This document shows, in pieces, positions 36,265-45,173 of a DNA stretch of 64,000 nt. The stretch covers positions 98,974 to 162,973 of the forward strand of contig NZ_BBLV01000005.1 in NCBI RefSeq assembly GCF_000971115.1. Direction: 5' to 3'. Source of the stretch: Demequina gelatinilytica (GTDB taxonomy: Bacteria; Actinomycetota; Actinomycetes; Actinomycetales; Demequinaceae). The translations under genes and the position numbers were made by a program. Every line of letters starts with the position of its first letter. Position 1 is the first letter of the stretch. The notes beneath the pieces were generated by a model, which was not told the origin of the DNA, did no database searches, and saw only the letters and a list, made by a program, of their open reading frames with translations.

Positions 36265-36558
36265 TCAGCCGGCGTCGGTCTCCTGCTCGTCCAGCAGCGC
36301 CCGCGTCTGACGCGTGGTGACGCCCACGAAGGTGAGGATGCGCGCGGCCATGGAGAACAGCACGAAGGCGGGGACCGTCGAGATCGCGCCCACCAGGGCG
36401 CCGATCCCGAACGACCCCCAGGAGAAGCCGTCGCCGTCGCCCTCGAAGACGAAGCCCGCGATGATCGCGATCGCGAGGGTCTGCGCGAGCCCCCACAGCC
36501 ACATGACCGCGGACTCGTCGGCGAGGTCGAGGTTCACGTCCGGCTTCGCTGCGCTCAT
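36265..36558 (-). CDS. Small membrane protein
   Basis: 97 residues from ATG 36558. Two hydrophobic segments, WLWGLAQTLAIAIIAGFVF and IGALVGAISTVPAFVLFSMA, with an acidic linker between (EGDGDGFSWGSFG) and a charged C-terminal tail. No family recognised. Monocistronic between sbcD and a CoA-binding protein gene. Confidence 0.7.
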   Translation of the reverse strand: MSAAKPDVNLDLADESAVMWLWGLAQTLAIAIIAGFVFEGDGDGFSWGSFGIGALVGAISTVPAFVLFSMAARILTFVGVTTRQTRALLDEQETDAG

Positions 36559-36616
36559 GATGCGAACCTAGCGGCGCGCACGATGCGCCACACGCCCCCA
36601 CTTCTGGGGACGCGGC

Positions 36617-37093
36617 TCACACGTTCCGTGGGACGTTCCCCGAGAGCTTGAGCATCGCGCACATGAACTTGTGGCCGCCGTCCGCGGTGGGGCCGAACAT
36701 GCACGGGCAGCCGCCGTCGATGACGCGGATCCCGTGCTCCCGACCCCAGGCCGCCGCGGCATCGTCCACGCTGCCGCCGCCCGGCCCGCGGTGCATCCAC
36801 ACGTCCTTGATCCCGAGCGATGCCGCCTCCTTCATGGTGTCGAGGGCGCGCTCGGGGCGCGTCCCGATGACCACCGCCTCGACGCCGCCAGGCACGGCGG
36901 CGAGCGACGGGTACGCGGGCTCGCCCTCGATGGACTCGGCATGCGGGTTGATGGGGAAGGCCTGGTAGCCGCGCTCGCGCAGGCGCAGGTAGACGGCGTT
37001 GGATCCGTGCGATCCGGGTGTGCGGGACACGCCCGTGACGGCGATCCGCTGATGGGTGAGGAAGGCCTCCGCGGCCTCCTTGATGGCAGGCAT
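36617..37093 (-). CDS. CoA-binding domain protein (YccU-like)
   Basis: 158 residues from ATG 37093. Rossmann-like CoA-binding fold: IAVTGVSRTPGSHGSNAVYL near the N-terminus, YQAFPINPHAESIEGEPAYP, VEAVVIGTRPERALDT, VWMHRGPGGGS and a final CPCMFGP. The WMHRG and CPCMFGP signatures are typical of YccU/CoA_binding_2 proteins. Cytosolic; biochemical role not settled for the family. An upstream in-frame extension is not supported because the start follows a good purine-rich site. Confidence 0.85.
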   Translation of the reverse strand: MPAIKEAAEAFLTHQRIAVTGVSRTPGSHGSNAVYLRLRERGYQAFPINPHAESIEGEPAYPSLAAVPGGVEAVVIGTRPERALDTMKEAASLGIKDVWMHRGPGGGSVDDAAAAWGREHGIRVIDGGCPCMFGPTADGGHKFMCAMLKLSGNVPRNV

Positions 37094-37182
37094 GATCGAC
37101 TCCTTCGGAGCTTCGGCGGGGACTGTTCTTCTATGGTCCGCCCGCGTCGCTCTCGCGACAACGGGAACGATGCGCGCCGTCC

Positions 37183-37296
37183 TTACAGCACGAGCGCGGC
37201 CAGTGCGGCGAGCCCGACGCCCACGAGGCCGCACCAGGCCCACACCAGGATGGCGTAGGTGGGCACAGAGGTGCGCGGCGTGGTGGTCGGAGTCAT
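37183..37296 (-). CDS. 37-residue single-pass membrane protein
   Basis: ATG 37296 to TAA 37183. A Thr/Pro-rich N-terminus (MTPTTTPRTSVP) precedes one hydrophobic helix, TYAILVWAWCGLVGVGLAAL, running almost to the end. The clean start-TM-stop layout and G/C third positions argue that it is expressed. No homologue known to me. Confidence 0.5.
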   Translation of the reverse strand: MTPTTTPRTSVPTYAILVWAWCGLVGVGLAALAALVL

Positions 37297-37476
37297 GCGA
37301 GCATCGTGGGCCCCGGCACGCCGGCCCGCCAGACCCCATTTGTGGGGGTTCGTCCCCGCATGCCCCCAGAAGAGGGGGCTTTGCCCTCCGCGGCGTCCGC
37401 GCCAGGGTGGAACCGGAGCGGCAGATGCGTGCCGCAGCTCGTGGGGGATGCAACGCAGGGGGATGCAGTGAAGGGG

Positions 37477-37674
37477 ATGAAGGAGACCACCCGGTCCGCG
37501 ATCGACGCGACGCTCGCCGCGGCGGTCGCGATCGCGGTGGTCGCGTACTTCGTGTGGATGTTCCGCGACGGCTCGGGGTGGACCGCGTCCGCGGTCCAGG
37601 TGCTCATCGCGCTCGGCGTGATCGTGCCCCTCTGGGCTGTCGCGGTCTACCGCGCGTACCGCCCCGTGCGCTGA
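37477..37674 (+). CDS. Small two-helix membrane protein
   Basis: 65 residues from ATG 37477; GTG 37468 would add three. Two hydrophobic helices, AAAVAIAVVAYFVWMF and AVQVLIALGVIVPLWAVAVY, separated by a short RDGSGW loop, with a basic C-terminus. Typical of small actinobacterial inner-membrane proteins. No function recognised. Confidence 0.6.
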   Translation: MKETTRSAIDATLAAAVAIAVVAYFVWMFRDGSGWTASAVQVLIALGVIVPLWAVAVYRAYRPVR

Positions 37675-37683
37675 GGGGTGCCT

Positions 37684-37704
37684 CGCTGAGCGTGGGGCTC
37701 AGCG
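37684..37704. terminator. Hairpin between convergent genes
   Basis: CGCTGAG-CGTGGGG-CTCAGCG, 7-bp stem and 7-nt loop, between the small membrane gene and the VOC gene that face each other. No T tract, as usual in high-G+C actinomycetes. Confidence 0.45.
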
Positions 37705-38067
37705 CTCGATGTCGGTCACCCCTTCGTAGAGCCCGATCGCGTTGCCGTCGGGGTCGGTGAAGGCCGCCCACCATGACGTGGGGGTGATCTCCATCTTCGG
37801 CATGGTCACCGTGCCGCCATGCTCCGCGACGAGTGCGAGAGCGGCGTCGATCGAGTCGACCTCGACGTACGAGCGCGGCTGGGTGAAGCCCTCGTCCCGC
37901 GGGGCGAGCCCGCCGCCGCTGATCTCGTTGGGTGCCTGCCACATCGGGTAGTCCTCGAAGCCCGGCGGGGCCGCGATCTGCCACCCGAAGAGCGCTGCGT
38001 AGAAGCCCTTGGCCGCCTCCAGATCGGAGACGGGGATGTCGATGTGCGTGATGTCGCCGTGAGCCAT
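37699..38067 (-). CDS. VOC/glyoxalase-family protein
   Basis: 122 residues from ATG 38067. Paired beta-alpha-beta-beta-beta modules: [58 protein letters not shown] and [17 protein letters not shown]. The last block is the classic FxDPDGN(x)xxLxE signature. Substrate unknown. The very long frame in which it lies covers glpK antisense and is not real beyond this domain. Confidence 0.85.
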   Translation of the reverse strand: MAHGDITHIDIPVSDLEAAKGFYAALFGWQIAAPPGFEDYPMWQAPNEISGGGLAPRDEGFTQPRSYVEVDSIDAALALVAEHGGTVTMPKMEITPTSWWAAFTDPDGNAIGLYEGVTDIER

Positions 38068-38196
38068 GACGCCTCCTCCGAGGTCCACCGGGAACGGGCT
38101 CGTCTCCGAGTGTGCGGCGATGTCGCCCGCGGGGCAAGCGCTGACGATGTCATGCCTGGACGGGCCCCGATGGTGCTCCCTCGCTACCGTGAGGGC

Positions 38197-39714
38197 ATGA
38201 CCCGCTACGTCCTCGCCATCGATCAGGGCACCACGTCGACGCGCGCGATCGTGTTCGACCACGATGCTCGGGCGGTAGCCCAGGCCCAGCGCGAGCATCG
38301 CCAGCTGCTGCCGCGAGCGGGCTGGGTCGAGCATGATCCTCTGGAGATCTGGGCGCACACCCGTCTGGTGGTCGCGGAGGCGTTCGCGCAGGCGAACATC
38401 ACGCGGCTCGACCTCGCGGCGGTGGGCATCGCCAACCAGCGCGAGACCACCATCGTCTGGGACCGCCGCACCGGCGAGCCGGTGCATCCCGCGATCGTGT
38501 GGCAGGACACGCGCACGCAGGACCGCGTCGACGCGCTCGCGGACGGCAGCGGCGTCGACCGCTTCCGCGGGATCACGGGCCTGCCGCTCGCGACGTACTT
38601 CAGCGCCAGCAAGATCGCGTGGATCCTCGACAACGTCCCGGGCGCACGCGCCGATGCCGAGGCCGGCCACCTCGCGTTCGGCACCCCCGACACGTGGCTC
38701 GCCTGGAACCTCACGGGCGGCGTGGAGGGCGGCATCCACGTCACGGACGTCACCAACGCGTCGCGCACGCTGCTCATGGACATCGCGACCCTCGAGTGGA
38801 GCGAGCCGATGCTCGAGGCCTTCGACATCCCGCGCGCGATGCTGCCCCGGATCCGGTCGAGCTCCGAGGTCTACGGGCATGGCTACATGAACTCGCTGCT
38901 GCGGGATGTGCCGCTCGCGGGGATCCTGGGCGATCAGCAGGCGGCGATGTTCGGCCAGGCCGCCTTCTATCCCGGCGAGTCGAAGGGCACCTACGGGTCG
39001 GGGGCGTTCCTGCTGGTCAACACCGGCACGGACGTGGTCCACAGCGAGAACGGGCTCCTCACCACGGTGGCGTACCGCCTGGGGGAGGAGCCGCCGTCCT
39101 ACGCGCTCGAGGGGTCGATCGCGGTCACCGGGGCCCTGGTGCAGTGGATGCGGGACAACCTGGGGATCATCGCGGAGTCCGGGGAGATCGAGCGGCTTGC
39201 GGCGACCGTCGCCGACAACGGCGGGGCGTACATCGTCCCCGCGTTCTCGGGGCTGTTCGCGCCCATGTGGCGGCCCGACGCCCGAGGCGCCATCGTGGGG
39301 CTCACGCAGTTCGTGACCAAGGCGCACCTGGCCCGGGCGGTGCTCGAGGCCACCGCCTACCAGACGCGTGATGTGGTGGTCGCGGGCGAGGCGGACGCCG
39401 GTGTGCCGATGCGTGCCCTCAACGTCGACGGCGGCATGGCCGTGGACGGCCTCCTCATGCAGTTCATGGCGGACATCCTCGGTTGCGACGTCATCCGGCC
39501 TGAGGTGACCGAGGCGACCGCGCTCGGCGCCGCGCATGCCGCAGGACTGGCCGTCGGCTACTGGTCGGACCTCGACGAGCTGCGCGACCACTGGCACGAG
39601 GACCGCCGCTGGGGTCCGCTCATGCCGCGCCCCGAGGCCGAGCGGCTCTACCGCAACTGGCGCAAGGCCGTCGCGCGCTCGCTCGACTGGGTCGACGCGG
39701 ACGTCGACGAGTAG
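38197..39714 (+). CDS. glpK: Glycerol kinase
   Basis: 505 residues from ATG 38197, the usual GlpK length. FGGY kinase: [20 protein letters not shown] at the N-terminus, [41 protein letters not shown], and C-terminal [20 protein letters not shown]. Phosphorylates glycerol to sn-glycerol-3-phosphate. No glpF or glpD beside it. Confidence 0.97.
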   Translation: MTRYVLAIDQGTTSTRAIVFDHDARAVAQAQREHRQLLPRAGWVEHDPLEIWAHTRLVVAEAFAQANITRLDLAAVGIANQRETTIVWDRRTGEPVHPAIVWQDTRTQDRVDALADGSGVDRFRGITGLPLATYFSASKIAWILDNVPGARADAEAGHLAFGTPDTWLAWNLTGGVEGGIHVTDVTNASRTLLMDIATLEWSEPMLEAFDIPRAMLPRIRSSSEVYGHGYMNSLLRDVPLAGILGDQQAAMFGQAAFYPGESKGTYGSGAFLLVNTGTDVVHSENGLLTTVAYRLGEEPPSYALEGSIAVTGALVQWMRDNLGIIAESGEIERLAATVADNGGAYIVPAFSGLFAPMWRPDARGAIVGLTQFVTKAHLARAVLEATAYQTRDVVVAGEADAGVPMRALNVDGGMAVDGLLMQFMADILGCDVIRPEVTEATALGAAHAAGLAVGYWSDLDELRDHWHEDRRWGPLMPRPEAERLYRNWRKAVARSLDWVDADVDE

Positions 39715-39730
39715 AGGGGCTTCACCCCTC
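39714..39730. terminator. Hairpin between convergent glpK and acetyltransferase genes
   Basis: GAGGGG-CTTCA-CCCCTC, 6-bp stem, 5-nt loop, overlapping both stop codons. Positioned to serve both directions. Confidence 0.5.
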
Positions 39731-40297
39731 GGGGAACCGCGGTCCCGCGTCCTGTGCCGGGTTGCCGGCGACGATGCGCCCCGCAGGCACGTCGCGCATG
39801 ACGACGGTGGCGGGGGAGACCAGGCATGACCGGCCGAGCGTGACGCCGCCCGTGACGATGCACCGCGAGGTCACCCACACGCCGGGCTCGATCACGAGCG
39901 GCCGCGTGATGAGCGCCATGTCGCGCCGGTGCGCGTGGCTGCCGGTGGTGAGGAGCGTCTCCTGCGACACCACCGCATCGTGCCCGATGGTCACCTGATC
40001 CTGGTTGTGGATCCACACGCCCTCGCCGATCCAGCAGTGGTCTCCCACCTCGAGCTTCCAGGGCAGCTTGACGCGCGTGCGCTGACGGAAGATCACGCCG
40101 TCGCCGATCCGCGCGCCGAAGGCCCGCAGCGCCGCGACCCGCAGCCGCGACGAGGGCTGGAGCGCATTGGTCACCACGAGCCACTCGACCGCCATCCAGG
40201 CGGCGACCACCAGGGGGGAGCGGCCCCATGCGGCACGCTCGCCCGGCGCCTCGCTCAACGGGATCACCGGCGGTCCGGTGCGCACGTCCTCGTCCAT
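39722..40297 (-). CDS. WcaF-like hexapeptide acetyltransferase
   Basis: 191 residues. Left-handed beta-helix repeats with isoleucine/valine every six residues: IGDGVIFRQRTRVKLPWKLE, VGDHCWIGEGVWIHNQDQVT, IGHDAVVSQETLLTTGSHAH, ITRPLVIEPGVWVTSRCIVT and LGRSCLVSPATVVM. The CWIGEGVWIHN and TGSHAH blocks match the colanic-acid WcaF/LbH acyltransferases, which acetylate sugars in surface polysaccharides. A single gene with no other polysaccharide genes nearby. Confidence 0.85.
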   Translation of the reverse strand: MDEDVRTGPPVIPLSEAPGERAAWGRSPLVVAAWMAVEWLVVTNALQPSSRLRVAALRAFGARIGDGVIFRQRTRVKLPWKLEVGDHCWIGEGVWIHNQDQVTIGHDAVVSQETLLTTGSHAHRRDMALITRPLVIEPGVWVTSRCIVTGGVTLGRSCLVSPATVVMRDVPAGRIVAGNPAQDAGPRFPEG

Positions 40298-40497
40298 CCC
40301 TGGGCCCCCTCCGCGTCGCCTTCTCCGATCATGCCGTCACGGGCGGCGTCACGGGAAGGGGGTGCGGGCGCCGCCGGCGAACTTCGCCCCAACGATCAGG
40401 GTGTTGGCTACGTCTTTACCTGAGATTGGAATAACCGTAACCGCGTTCCGGTTGCGGGAAGCAGGCCGAGGGACTGGACTGTGAAAAGGGGTGAATC

Positions 40498-40908
40498 GTG
40501 ACTGTTCCGCACATTTCCGTCAGCACCTGGAGCGCGCGTCGCGGCCGGGAGCTCTTCTCGGACGTGCGGCTCAGCGGGCTCCTGGCGCGGCCCACGCGGA
40601 CCCGGACCGCCGTCGCGTCGGGCGCGGGCATCGCATGGGTGGACGTCATGATCCAGGTGGTCGTGGGCACCGCGATGCTGTACGCGCTGTGGTGGGTGCT
40701 CGCTTCGGGCGTGTTCGCTCACGCGGTCCAGGGTGCGGCGGGCTGGTACGTCGACACGATCATCCCGGCCTTCAACACGGGCACCCCTGCGGTCCTCACC
40801 GGCACCGACTTCACCGAGGGCTTCTTCGTCCCGGCGCCCGAGCCGCCGGCCATGCTCCAGTACGACGGCCCCGCCACGGTGCAGTTCGAGCAGGCGATGG
40901 GGCTCTGA
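40498..40908 (+). CDS. Single-pass membrane protein, unknown
   Basis: 136 residues from GTG 40498, preceded by AAAAGGGG. About 50 soluble residues, a hydrophobic helix (VDVMIQVVVGTAMLYALWWV and LASGVFA), then an acidic, Pro-rich extracytoplasmic tail. No family recognised. The A/T-richer upstream stretch has a possible TTGGCT (40403) and TGGAAT promoter with 17-bp spacing. Confidence 0.6.
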   Translation: MTVPHISVSTWSARRGRELFSDVRLSGLLARPTRTRTAVASGAGIAWVDVMIQVVVGTAMLYALWWVLASGVFAHAVQGAAGWYVDTIIPAFNTGTPAVLTGTDFTEGFFVPAPEPPAMLQYDGPATVQFEQAMGL

Positions 40909-40963
40909 GCCCCGCCCGAGCCACGCACCGCTAGCGTGGGAGCACCGTCGGAGGGAGCACCCC

Positions 40964-41425
40964 ATGTTCATCGGACTGACGCCCGAGCTGTGCGCGCAGG
41001 CCTGGGAGATCGTGAAGCCGTCGATCGAGCGCGCGGCCGCGCACGGCGCCATCCGCGGCGCCGTGGGCGACCTGGTGGTGATGGACCCGGCGCGGCCCGG
41101 CACGATGCTGTGGGCGGGGTCGATCGGCGACACCGAGGACAAGACCTACGGCTACGCCGTCGCGAAGGCCAAGGTCGCGGAGCGCACGGGTCTCGACACG
41201 TCGCGCGTGCGCATGGAGGCTCCGCATCTCTACACGGCGGGCGACATCGTCTACCCGGGAGGCGTGGTGCGCCACGGGATGGTCGTCGCGTTCTCGGGGG
41301 TCGAGGGCGAGGCGGACGAGATGATCGCGGAGTGGTTCATCGCGACGGTCCGCGGCCTCGCGCGGCTCGCATTCGTCTCCGCGCACGGCCCGGACGCGAC
41401 CGGCACGCGCTACCTGGGGGAGTGA
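40964..41425 (+). CDS. GlcG/HbpS-family protein (putative heme-binding)
   Basis: 153 residues from ATG 40964, behind CGGAGGGAGCA. The fold order fits GlcG/HbpS: an N-terminal helix LTPELCAQAWEIVKPSIERA, the ligand-pocket strand GDLVVMDPARPGTMLWAGS, DKTYGYAVAKAKVAERTG, then a beta strand VVRHGMVVAFSGVEGEADEM. HbpS-type proteins bind or degrade heme. No heme-ligand His can be assigned confidently. The next gene starts on the last base of its stop. Confidence 0.65.
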   Translation: MFIGLTPELCAQAWEIVKPSIERAAAHGAIRGAVGDLVVMDPARPGTMLWAGSIGDTEDKTYGYAVAKAKVAERTGLDTSRVRMEAPHLYTAGDIVYPGGVVRHGMVVAFSGVEGEADEMIAEWFIATVRGLARLAFVSAHGPDATGTRYLGE

Positions 41426-41934
41426 TGGACGCGCCGGACACCCCCGCGCTGCGGGCGCTCGCGGACACGGGCATCGACGTCGAGGTCACGGTCCACGGGC
41501 CCGTGCGCTCGCTCGAGGAGGCCGCCGAGGCCCGCGGGTTGGACCCGCGCCAGATCCTCAAGACCCTGGTGGTGCGCCGGGCCGCGGGGGAGTACCTCTT
41601 CGTGCTCGTCCCCGGCGACCGCGAGATCAGCTGGCCCAAGCTGCGCGCGCTCCTGGGCGTCAACCGCATCTCGATGCCCGACAAGGACGTCGCGCGCGAG
41701 GTGACCGGCTACGAGCGCGGCACCATCACGCCGTTCGGCGCCCGACCCGACCCTGCGACCGGCCTGGCCTGGCCCGTCATCGCCGACGCGCTCATCGTCT
41801 CGCGCGAGGGGCCCGTGTCGATCGGCGGGGGCGCGCACGGCGTCGCGGCGACAGTGGACACGCAGCAGCTTGTCGAGGTGCTCGAGGCGCGAATCGCCGA
41901 CGTGACCGAGCCGCTCGCCCCACGACAGGGCTGA
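41425..41934 (+). CDS. YbaK/prolyl-tRNA-editing-domain protein
   Basis: 169 residues from ATG 41425 (TGATG overlap with the previous gene). EbsC/YbaK fold: VEVTVHGPVRSLEEAAEARG, LDPRQILKTLVVR, YLFVLVPGDREISWPKLRAL, GYERGTITPFGA and VIADALIVSREGPVSIGGGA. The catalytic lysine of the family corresponds to Lys in QILKTLVV. Hydrolyses Cys- or other misacylated-tRNA in relatives. Confidence 0.88.
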   Translation: MDAPDTPALRALADTGIDVEVTVHGPVRSLEEAAEARGLDPRQILKTLVVRRAAGEYLFVLVPGDREISWPKLRALLGVNRISMPDKDVAREVTGYERGTITPFGARPDPATGLAWPVIADALIVSREGPVSIGGGAHGVAATVDTQQLVEVLEARIADVTEPLAPRQG

Positions 41935-41954
41935 GCCCTTGTAGGGTGTCGCAC

Positions 41955-42725
41955 GTGTACGAGAGGCCTGCGCTGCCGGAGCTCGTCTTCACCGACGCGG
42001 ACGGCGAACCGATCCCGTACGGATCCCGATGGGGTGACGACGGGCCGCCGGAGCGTACCTACTCGCGCACGCGCCACCCCGAGCGCTTCGCACCCCTCGT
42101 GGAGGTCGCGGACGCCCTGATCTCGCACCTCGAGGCCACCTACGACGTCGACGTGCGCCGCACCGACGGCCTGCCCGAGGACGCGCCCGAGGCGCTGCGG
42201 CGATTCGAGCATGGCGACCTGCGCATCGTGCGTGCGACCACGCTGCTGCCGCGGCACGATGCCTCGGCGCCGCTCGTGATCGCCGAGACCAGCTTCCCGA
42301 GCATCGTGGTGTCCATGGGCGCCGCGGGCCTCGAGCGCGCGCCCGACTGCGGCTGCGACGCGTGCGACGAGTCGCTCGAGGCGAGCGCCGACGAGCTCGA
42401 GCGCCTGGTGTTCTCGGTGGTGGAGGGCCACTACCAGGAGCGTTACACCTGGACCGACGGCATCGAGATCATCATCGGCGGGGCGGACGGCGCGAGCTAC
42501 AACCGCCAGCCGCGGCACGCCGCCGACAAGGAGCGCGTCGACGCGCTCAAGCAGAGCCAGCGCGAACGTCACGGCGAGCGCTGGCTCCCGTGGCCCCCTC
42601 GGCGCGACGACGACGATGCGCCCGCATGGGACGAGCCGCCGCGGCGCATGCGCACGCGTGCCGAGCACGAGGCCGCCATCGAGGAGGCGCTGAGCCGCAT
42701 CAAGCGACGCCTGCGTACCGCGTAA
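41955..42725 (+). CDS. DUF6226-like protein
   Basis: 256 residues from GTG 41955; GTG 41946 adds three residues. Opens YERPALPELVFTDADGEPIP and YGSRWGDDGPPERTYSR, then HPERFAPLVEVADALI, which I recognise as the DUF6226 start. A middle segment has a Cys-rich CGCDACDESLE, followed by a helical acidic region and a basic C-terminus. Soluble. Function unknown. Confidence 0.75.
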   Translation: MYERPALPELVFTDADGEPIPYGSRWGDDGPPERTYSRTRHPERFAPLVEVADALISHLEATYDVDVRRTDGLPEDAPEALRRFEHGDLRIVRATTLLPRHDASAPLVIAETSFPSIVVSMGAAGLERAPDCGCDACDESLEASADELERLVFSVVEGHYQERYTWTDGIEIIIGGADGASYNRQPRHAADKERVDALKQSQRERHGERWLPWPPRRDDDDAPAWDEPPRRMRTRAEHEAAIEEALSRIKRRLRTA

Positions 42726-42726
42726 G

Positions 42727-42747
42727 GCCCGCTGCGCCGCGGCGGGC
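42727..42747. terminator. Hairpin between convergent genes
   Basis: GCCCGC (42727-42732) pairs with GCGGGC (42742-42747), loop of 9 nt, between the DUF6226-like and hydrolase genes. Confidence 0.4.
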
Positions 42748-43340
42748 TACGCCATCTGGCGCGAGCGCTGGTGCTCGTCGAGGTCCGCGAGCCATGCGGT
42801 CGCGCGCTCCTCGAACTGGTCCGCCGCATCGGCGTCGTAGTCCGGCAGCGACGCGTCCATGAACAGGTGCGCCTTGCCCGTGTAGCGATAGATGCGCGCG
42901 TGCGGAGCGTGATAGAGCAGCGCGTCGATCTCCGCGGGCTCGACCCACTCGTCGGGATCCGCGACGTGGATCTGCAGCGCGACCTCGTGGCGCCACACGC
43001 CGCCGAGCGCGGCCGGCGGCAGCGCTCCGCCGACCAGCAGGCATGCGCGGAACCGGCGGCGGTCCTGCGCGAGCAGCTGCGCCTGCATCGCGCCCAGCGA
43101 GTAGCCGATCACCACATCGGCCTCGCGGTGGCGGCGGGCGGCGGAGTGCGCGGCCTCCTGGAGCGCATCGTGGCCGATGCGCTGCGCGTAGGCGACGCCC
43201 TCGTCGATGTTGTCGAAGGTCGCGCCCGCGTAGCAGTCGGGGCAGTGGACCGTGTGGCCGTTCGCGCGGAGGCGGTCGGCGAAGGACAGGAGCCCCTCGG
43301 TGAGCCCCTTCGCATGGTGGAACAGCAGGATCTCGGCCAT
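42747..43340 (-). CDS. Dienelactone hydrolase-family alpha/beta hydrolase
   Basis: 197 residues. N-terminal AEILLFHHAKGLTEGLLSFA, DCYAGATFDNIDEGVAYAQR, nucleophile elbow VIGYSLGAMQAQ (Ser in GYSLG, where dienelactone hydrolases use Cys), VHVADPDEWV-like acid strand QIHVADPDEWV, and AHLFMD with the likely catalytic His. Cytosolic carboxylester hydrolase; substrate unknown. Confidence 0.85.
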   Translation of the reverse strand: MAEILLFHHAKGLTEGLLSFADRLRANGHTVHCPDCYAGATFDNIDEGVAYAQRIGHDALQEAAHSAARRHREADVVIGYSLGAMQAQLLAQDRRRFRACLLVGGALPPAALGGVWRHEVALQIHVADPDEWVEPAEIDALLYHAPHARIYRYTGKAHLFMDASLPDYDADAADQFEERATAWLADLDEHQRSRQMA

Positions 43341-43459
43341 GACTCATCCTCTCGCTGAGAGCGGTCCGGCGCGACCGCAGGCCGCGTCGGTCGCGCATCC
43401 GGGCCCGCAGGTGGTTGGCTGAGGGCGTCGGATGACGGTCCGTTCCAGGGAGGTCACGC

Positions 43460-45160
43460 GTGGGAATCGACGAGGTCCTGCTCATCGGGGTGGTCGCGGT
43501 CATCGCGATCGTCGCGGTCCACTCCATCGCGCCGCGCGTGGGCGTCGCCGCGCCCCTGCTGCTCGTGTCGCTCGGCGTGGCGGTGAGCTTCATCCCTGGC
43601 TTCCCCGAGATCGAGATCGAGTCCGAGTTCATCCTGCTGGGGATCATCCCGCCGCTGCTGTACTCCGCGGCGGTCAACCTGCCGTCGACGGAGTTCAGGC
43701 GCGACTTCCGCGCGATCTCGAGCCTGTCGGTGGTGCTGGTGCTCCTGAGCGCGGTCCTCATGGGCCTGTTCTTCATGACGGTGATCCCCGGCATCGGCTT
43801 CGCGCTGGGCGCGGCGCTGGGTGCCGTGGTGAGCCCCACCGACGCGGTCGCGGTGCAGATCATCCGCAAGATGGGGGTCTCCCCACGCATCGTCACGGTC
43901 CTCGAGGCCGAGTCGATGTTCAACGATGCGACCGCGCTGGTGACCATGCGCACGGCCGTGGCGGCCGCCGGCGCCTCGATGGGTCTCGCCGAGGCGACGT
44001 GGGACTTCGCGTCCGCGGTGGTGATCGCGGTGCTGGTCGGGCTGGTGACGGGCGAGCTCAACGTGCGCCTGCGGCGCTGGGTCCCGGGCGCCGCCAACAG
44101 CACCGCGATCAGCTTCGTGGCGCCGTTCGCGGCCGCGGTGCCGGCCGAGCTCCTGGGAGCCTCGGGCCTGGTCGCGGCGGTGGTCGCGGGCCTGGTGACG
44201 GGCTATCGCGCGCCGCTGTACCTGCGCCCTGCCGATCGCATCTCCGAACGCGCGAACTGGCGCACCGCCGAGCTCCTGCTCGAGGGCGTGGTGTTCCTGC
44301 TGCTCGGGCTCGAGCTGCTCACGCTGGTCGACGACGTCGAGGAGACGCACGGCTCGGTGTGGAAGGCCGTGGGGCTGGGCCTCGCGGCGCTCGCGCTGGT
44401 GCTGCTCATCCGCATCGCGTACGTGGCGCCGTTGGTGCTCGCCGCGGGTAGGCGAGCGCTGCGGGTACGCGCGCGGCATGAGCGCGTCGAGGGGCTCGGC
44501 CAGGAGGCCGAGTCGCACCCGGATCCCGCGCATCGTGAGGCGGTCGCGCGCCGCGTCGAGCAGCACTCGGCGTACGCGGACTACCTCGAGAACCGCCCGC
44601 TCGGCTGGCGCGAGGGCGGCGTCCTGGTGTGGGCGGGCATGCGCGGCGCGATCACCGTGGCCGCGGCACAGTCCCTGCCGTCGGACACCCCGTTGCGCTC
44701 GACCATGGTGCTCATCGCGTTCGTGGTCGCGGTCGGGTCGCTCATGGCGCAGGGCGCGACGCTTCCATGGGTGACGCAGCGGCTGGGGATCGCGGGGGAG
44801 TCGGTGCACGACGAGCGCGAGCGGGCCGAGCTGCGCGACCTGCTGGCCGGCGTGGCGGACACGGTGCTCGCGGAGATCGCGCTCCGGGGCGACGACGGCC
44901 GGCTCTACGACGCCTCCGTGGTCGACGCGGTGCGGCGCGCGATGGCCCACGCGCGCGCCGAGGACGAGGAGACCGTGCACCACGGCGAGCACTTCTACCG
45001 CCTGAGGCTCGCGATCATCGAGGCGCAACGCGCGCGGCTGCTCGAGGCGCGTGCCGTCGGCACCTTCGGCTCGGAGGCGCTGGGTGACGCGCTGCGCATC
45101 CTCGATGCCGAGCAGATCTCGCTCCAGCTGCGCTCCGACCACCCCGACGGGGACGACTGA
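43460..45160 (+). CDS. CPA1-family Na+/H+ antiporter
   Basis: 566 residues from GTG 43460 behind CAGGGAGGTCACGC. About twelve membrane helices including the ion-site pair GAVVSPTDAVAVQIIRKMG (SPTD motif) and ESMFNDATALVTMR (ND). A further RGAITVAAAQSLP motif is typical of NhaP/CPA1. The C-terminal 100 residues are cytoplasmic, acidic and helical. It exchanges Na+ or K+ for protons. No partner genes. Confidence 0.92.
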   Translation: MGIDEVLLIGVVAVIAIVAVHSIAPRVGVAAPLLLVSLGVAVSFIPGFPEIEIESEFILLGIIPPLLYSAAVNLPSTEFRRDFRAISSLSVVLVLLSAVLMGLFFMTVIPGIGFALGAALGAVVSPTDAVAVQIIRKMGVSPRIVTVLEAESMFNDATALVTMRTAVAAAGASMGLAEATWDFASAVVIAVLVGLVTGELNVRLRRWVPGAANSTAISFVAPFAAAVPAELLGASGLVAAVVAGLVTGYRAPLYLRPADRISERANWRTAELLLEGVVFLLLGLELLTLVDDVEETHGSVWKAVGLGLAALALVLLIRIAYVAPLVLAAGRRALRVRARHERVEGLGQEAESHPDPAHREAVARRVEQHSAYADYLENRPLGWREGGVLVWAGMRGAITVAAAQSLPSDTPLRSTMVLIAFVVAVGSLMAQGATLPWVTQRLGIAGESVHDERERAELRDLLAGVADTVLAEIALRGDDGRLYDASVVDAVRRAMAHARAEDEETVHHGEHFYRLRLAIIEAQRARLLEARAVGTFGSEALGDALRILDAEQISLQLRSDHPDGDD

Positions 45161-45173
45161 ACCGGCGGCGCCC

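Noticed and set aside
37699-39597. Minus-strand frame of 632 codons
   Set aside because: Only its last 122 residues (VOC domain) are real; the rest is antisense to glpK.
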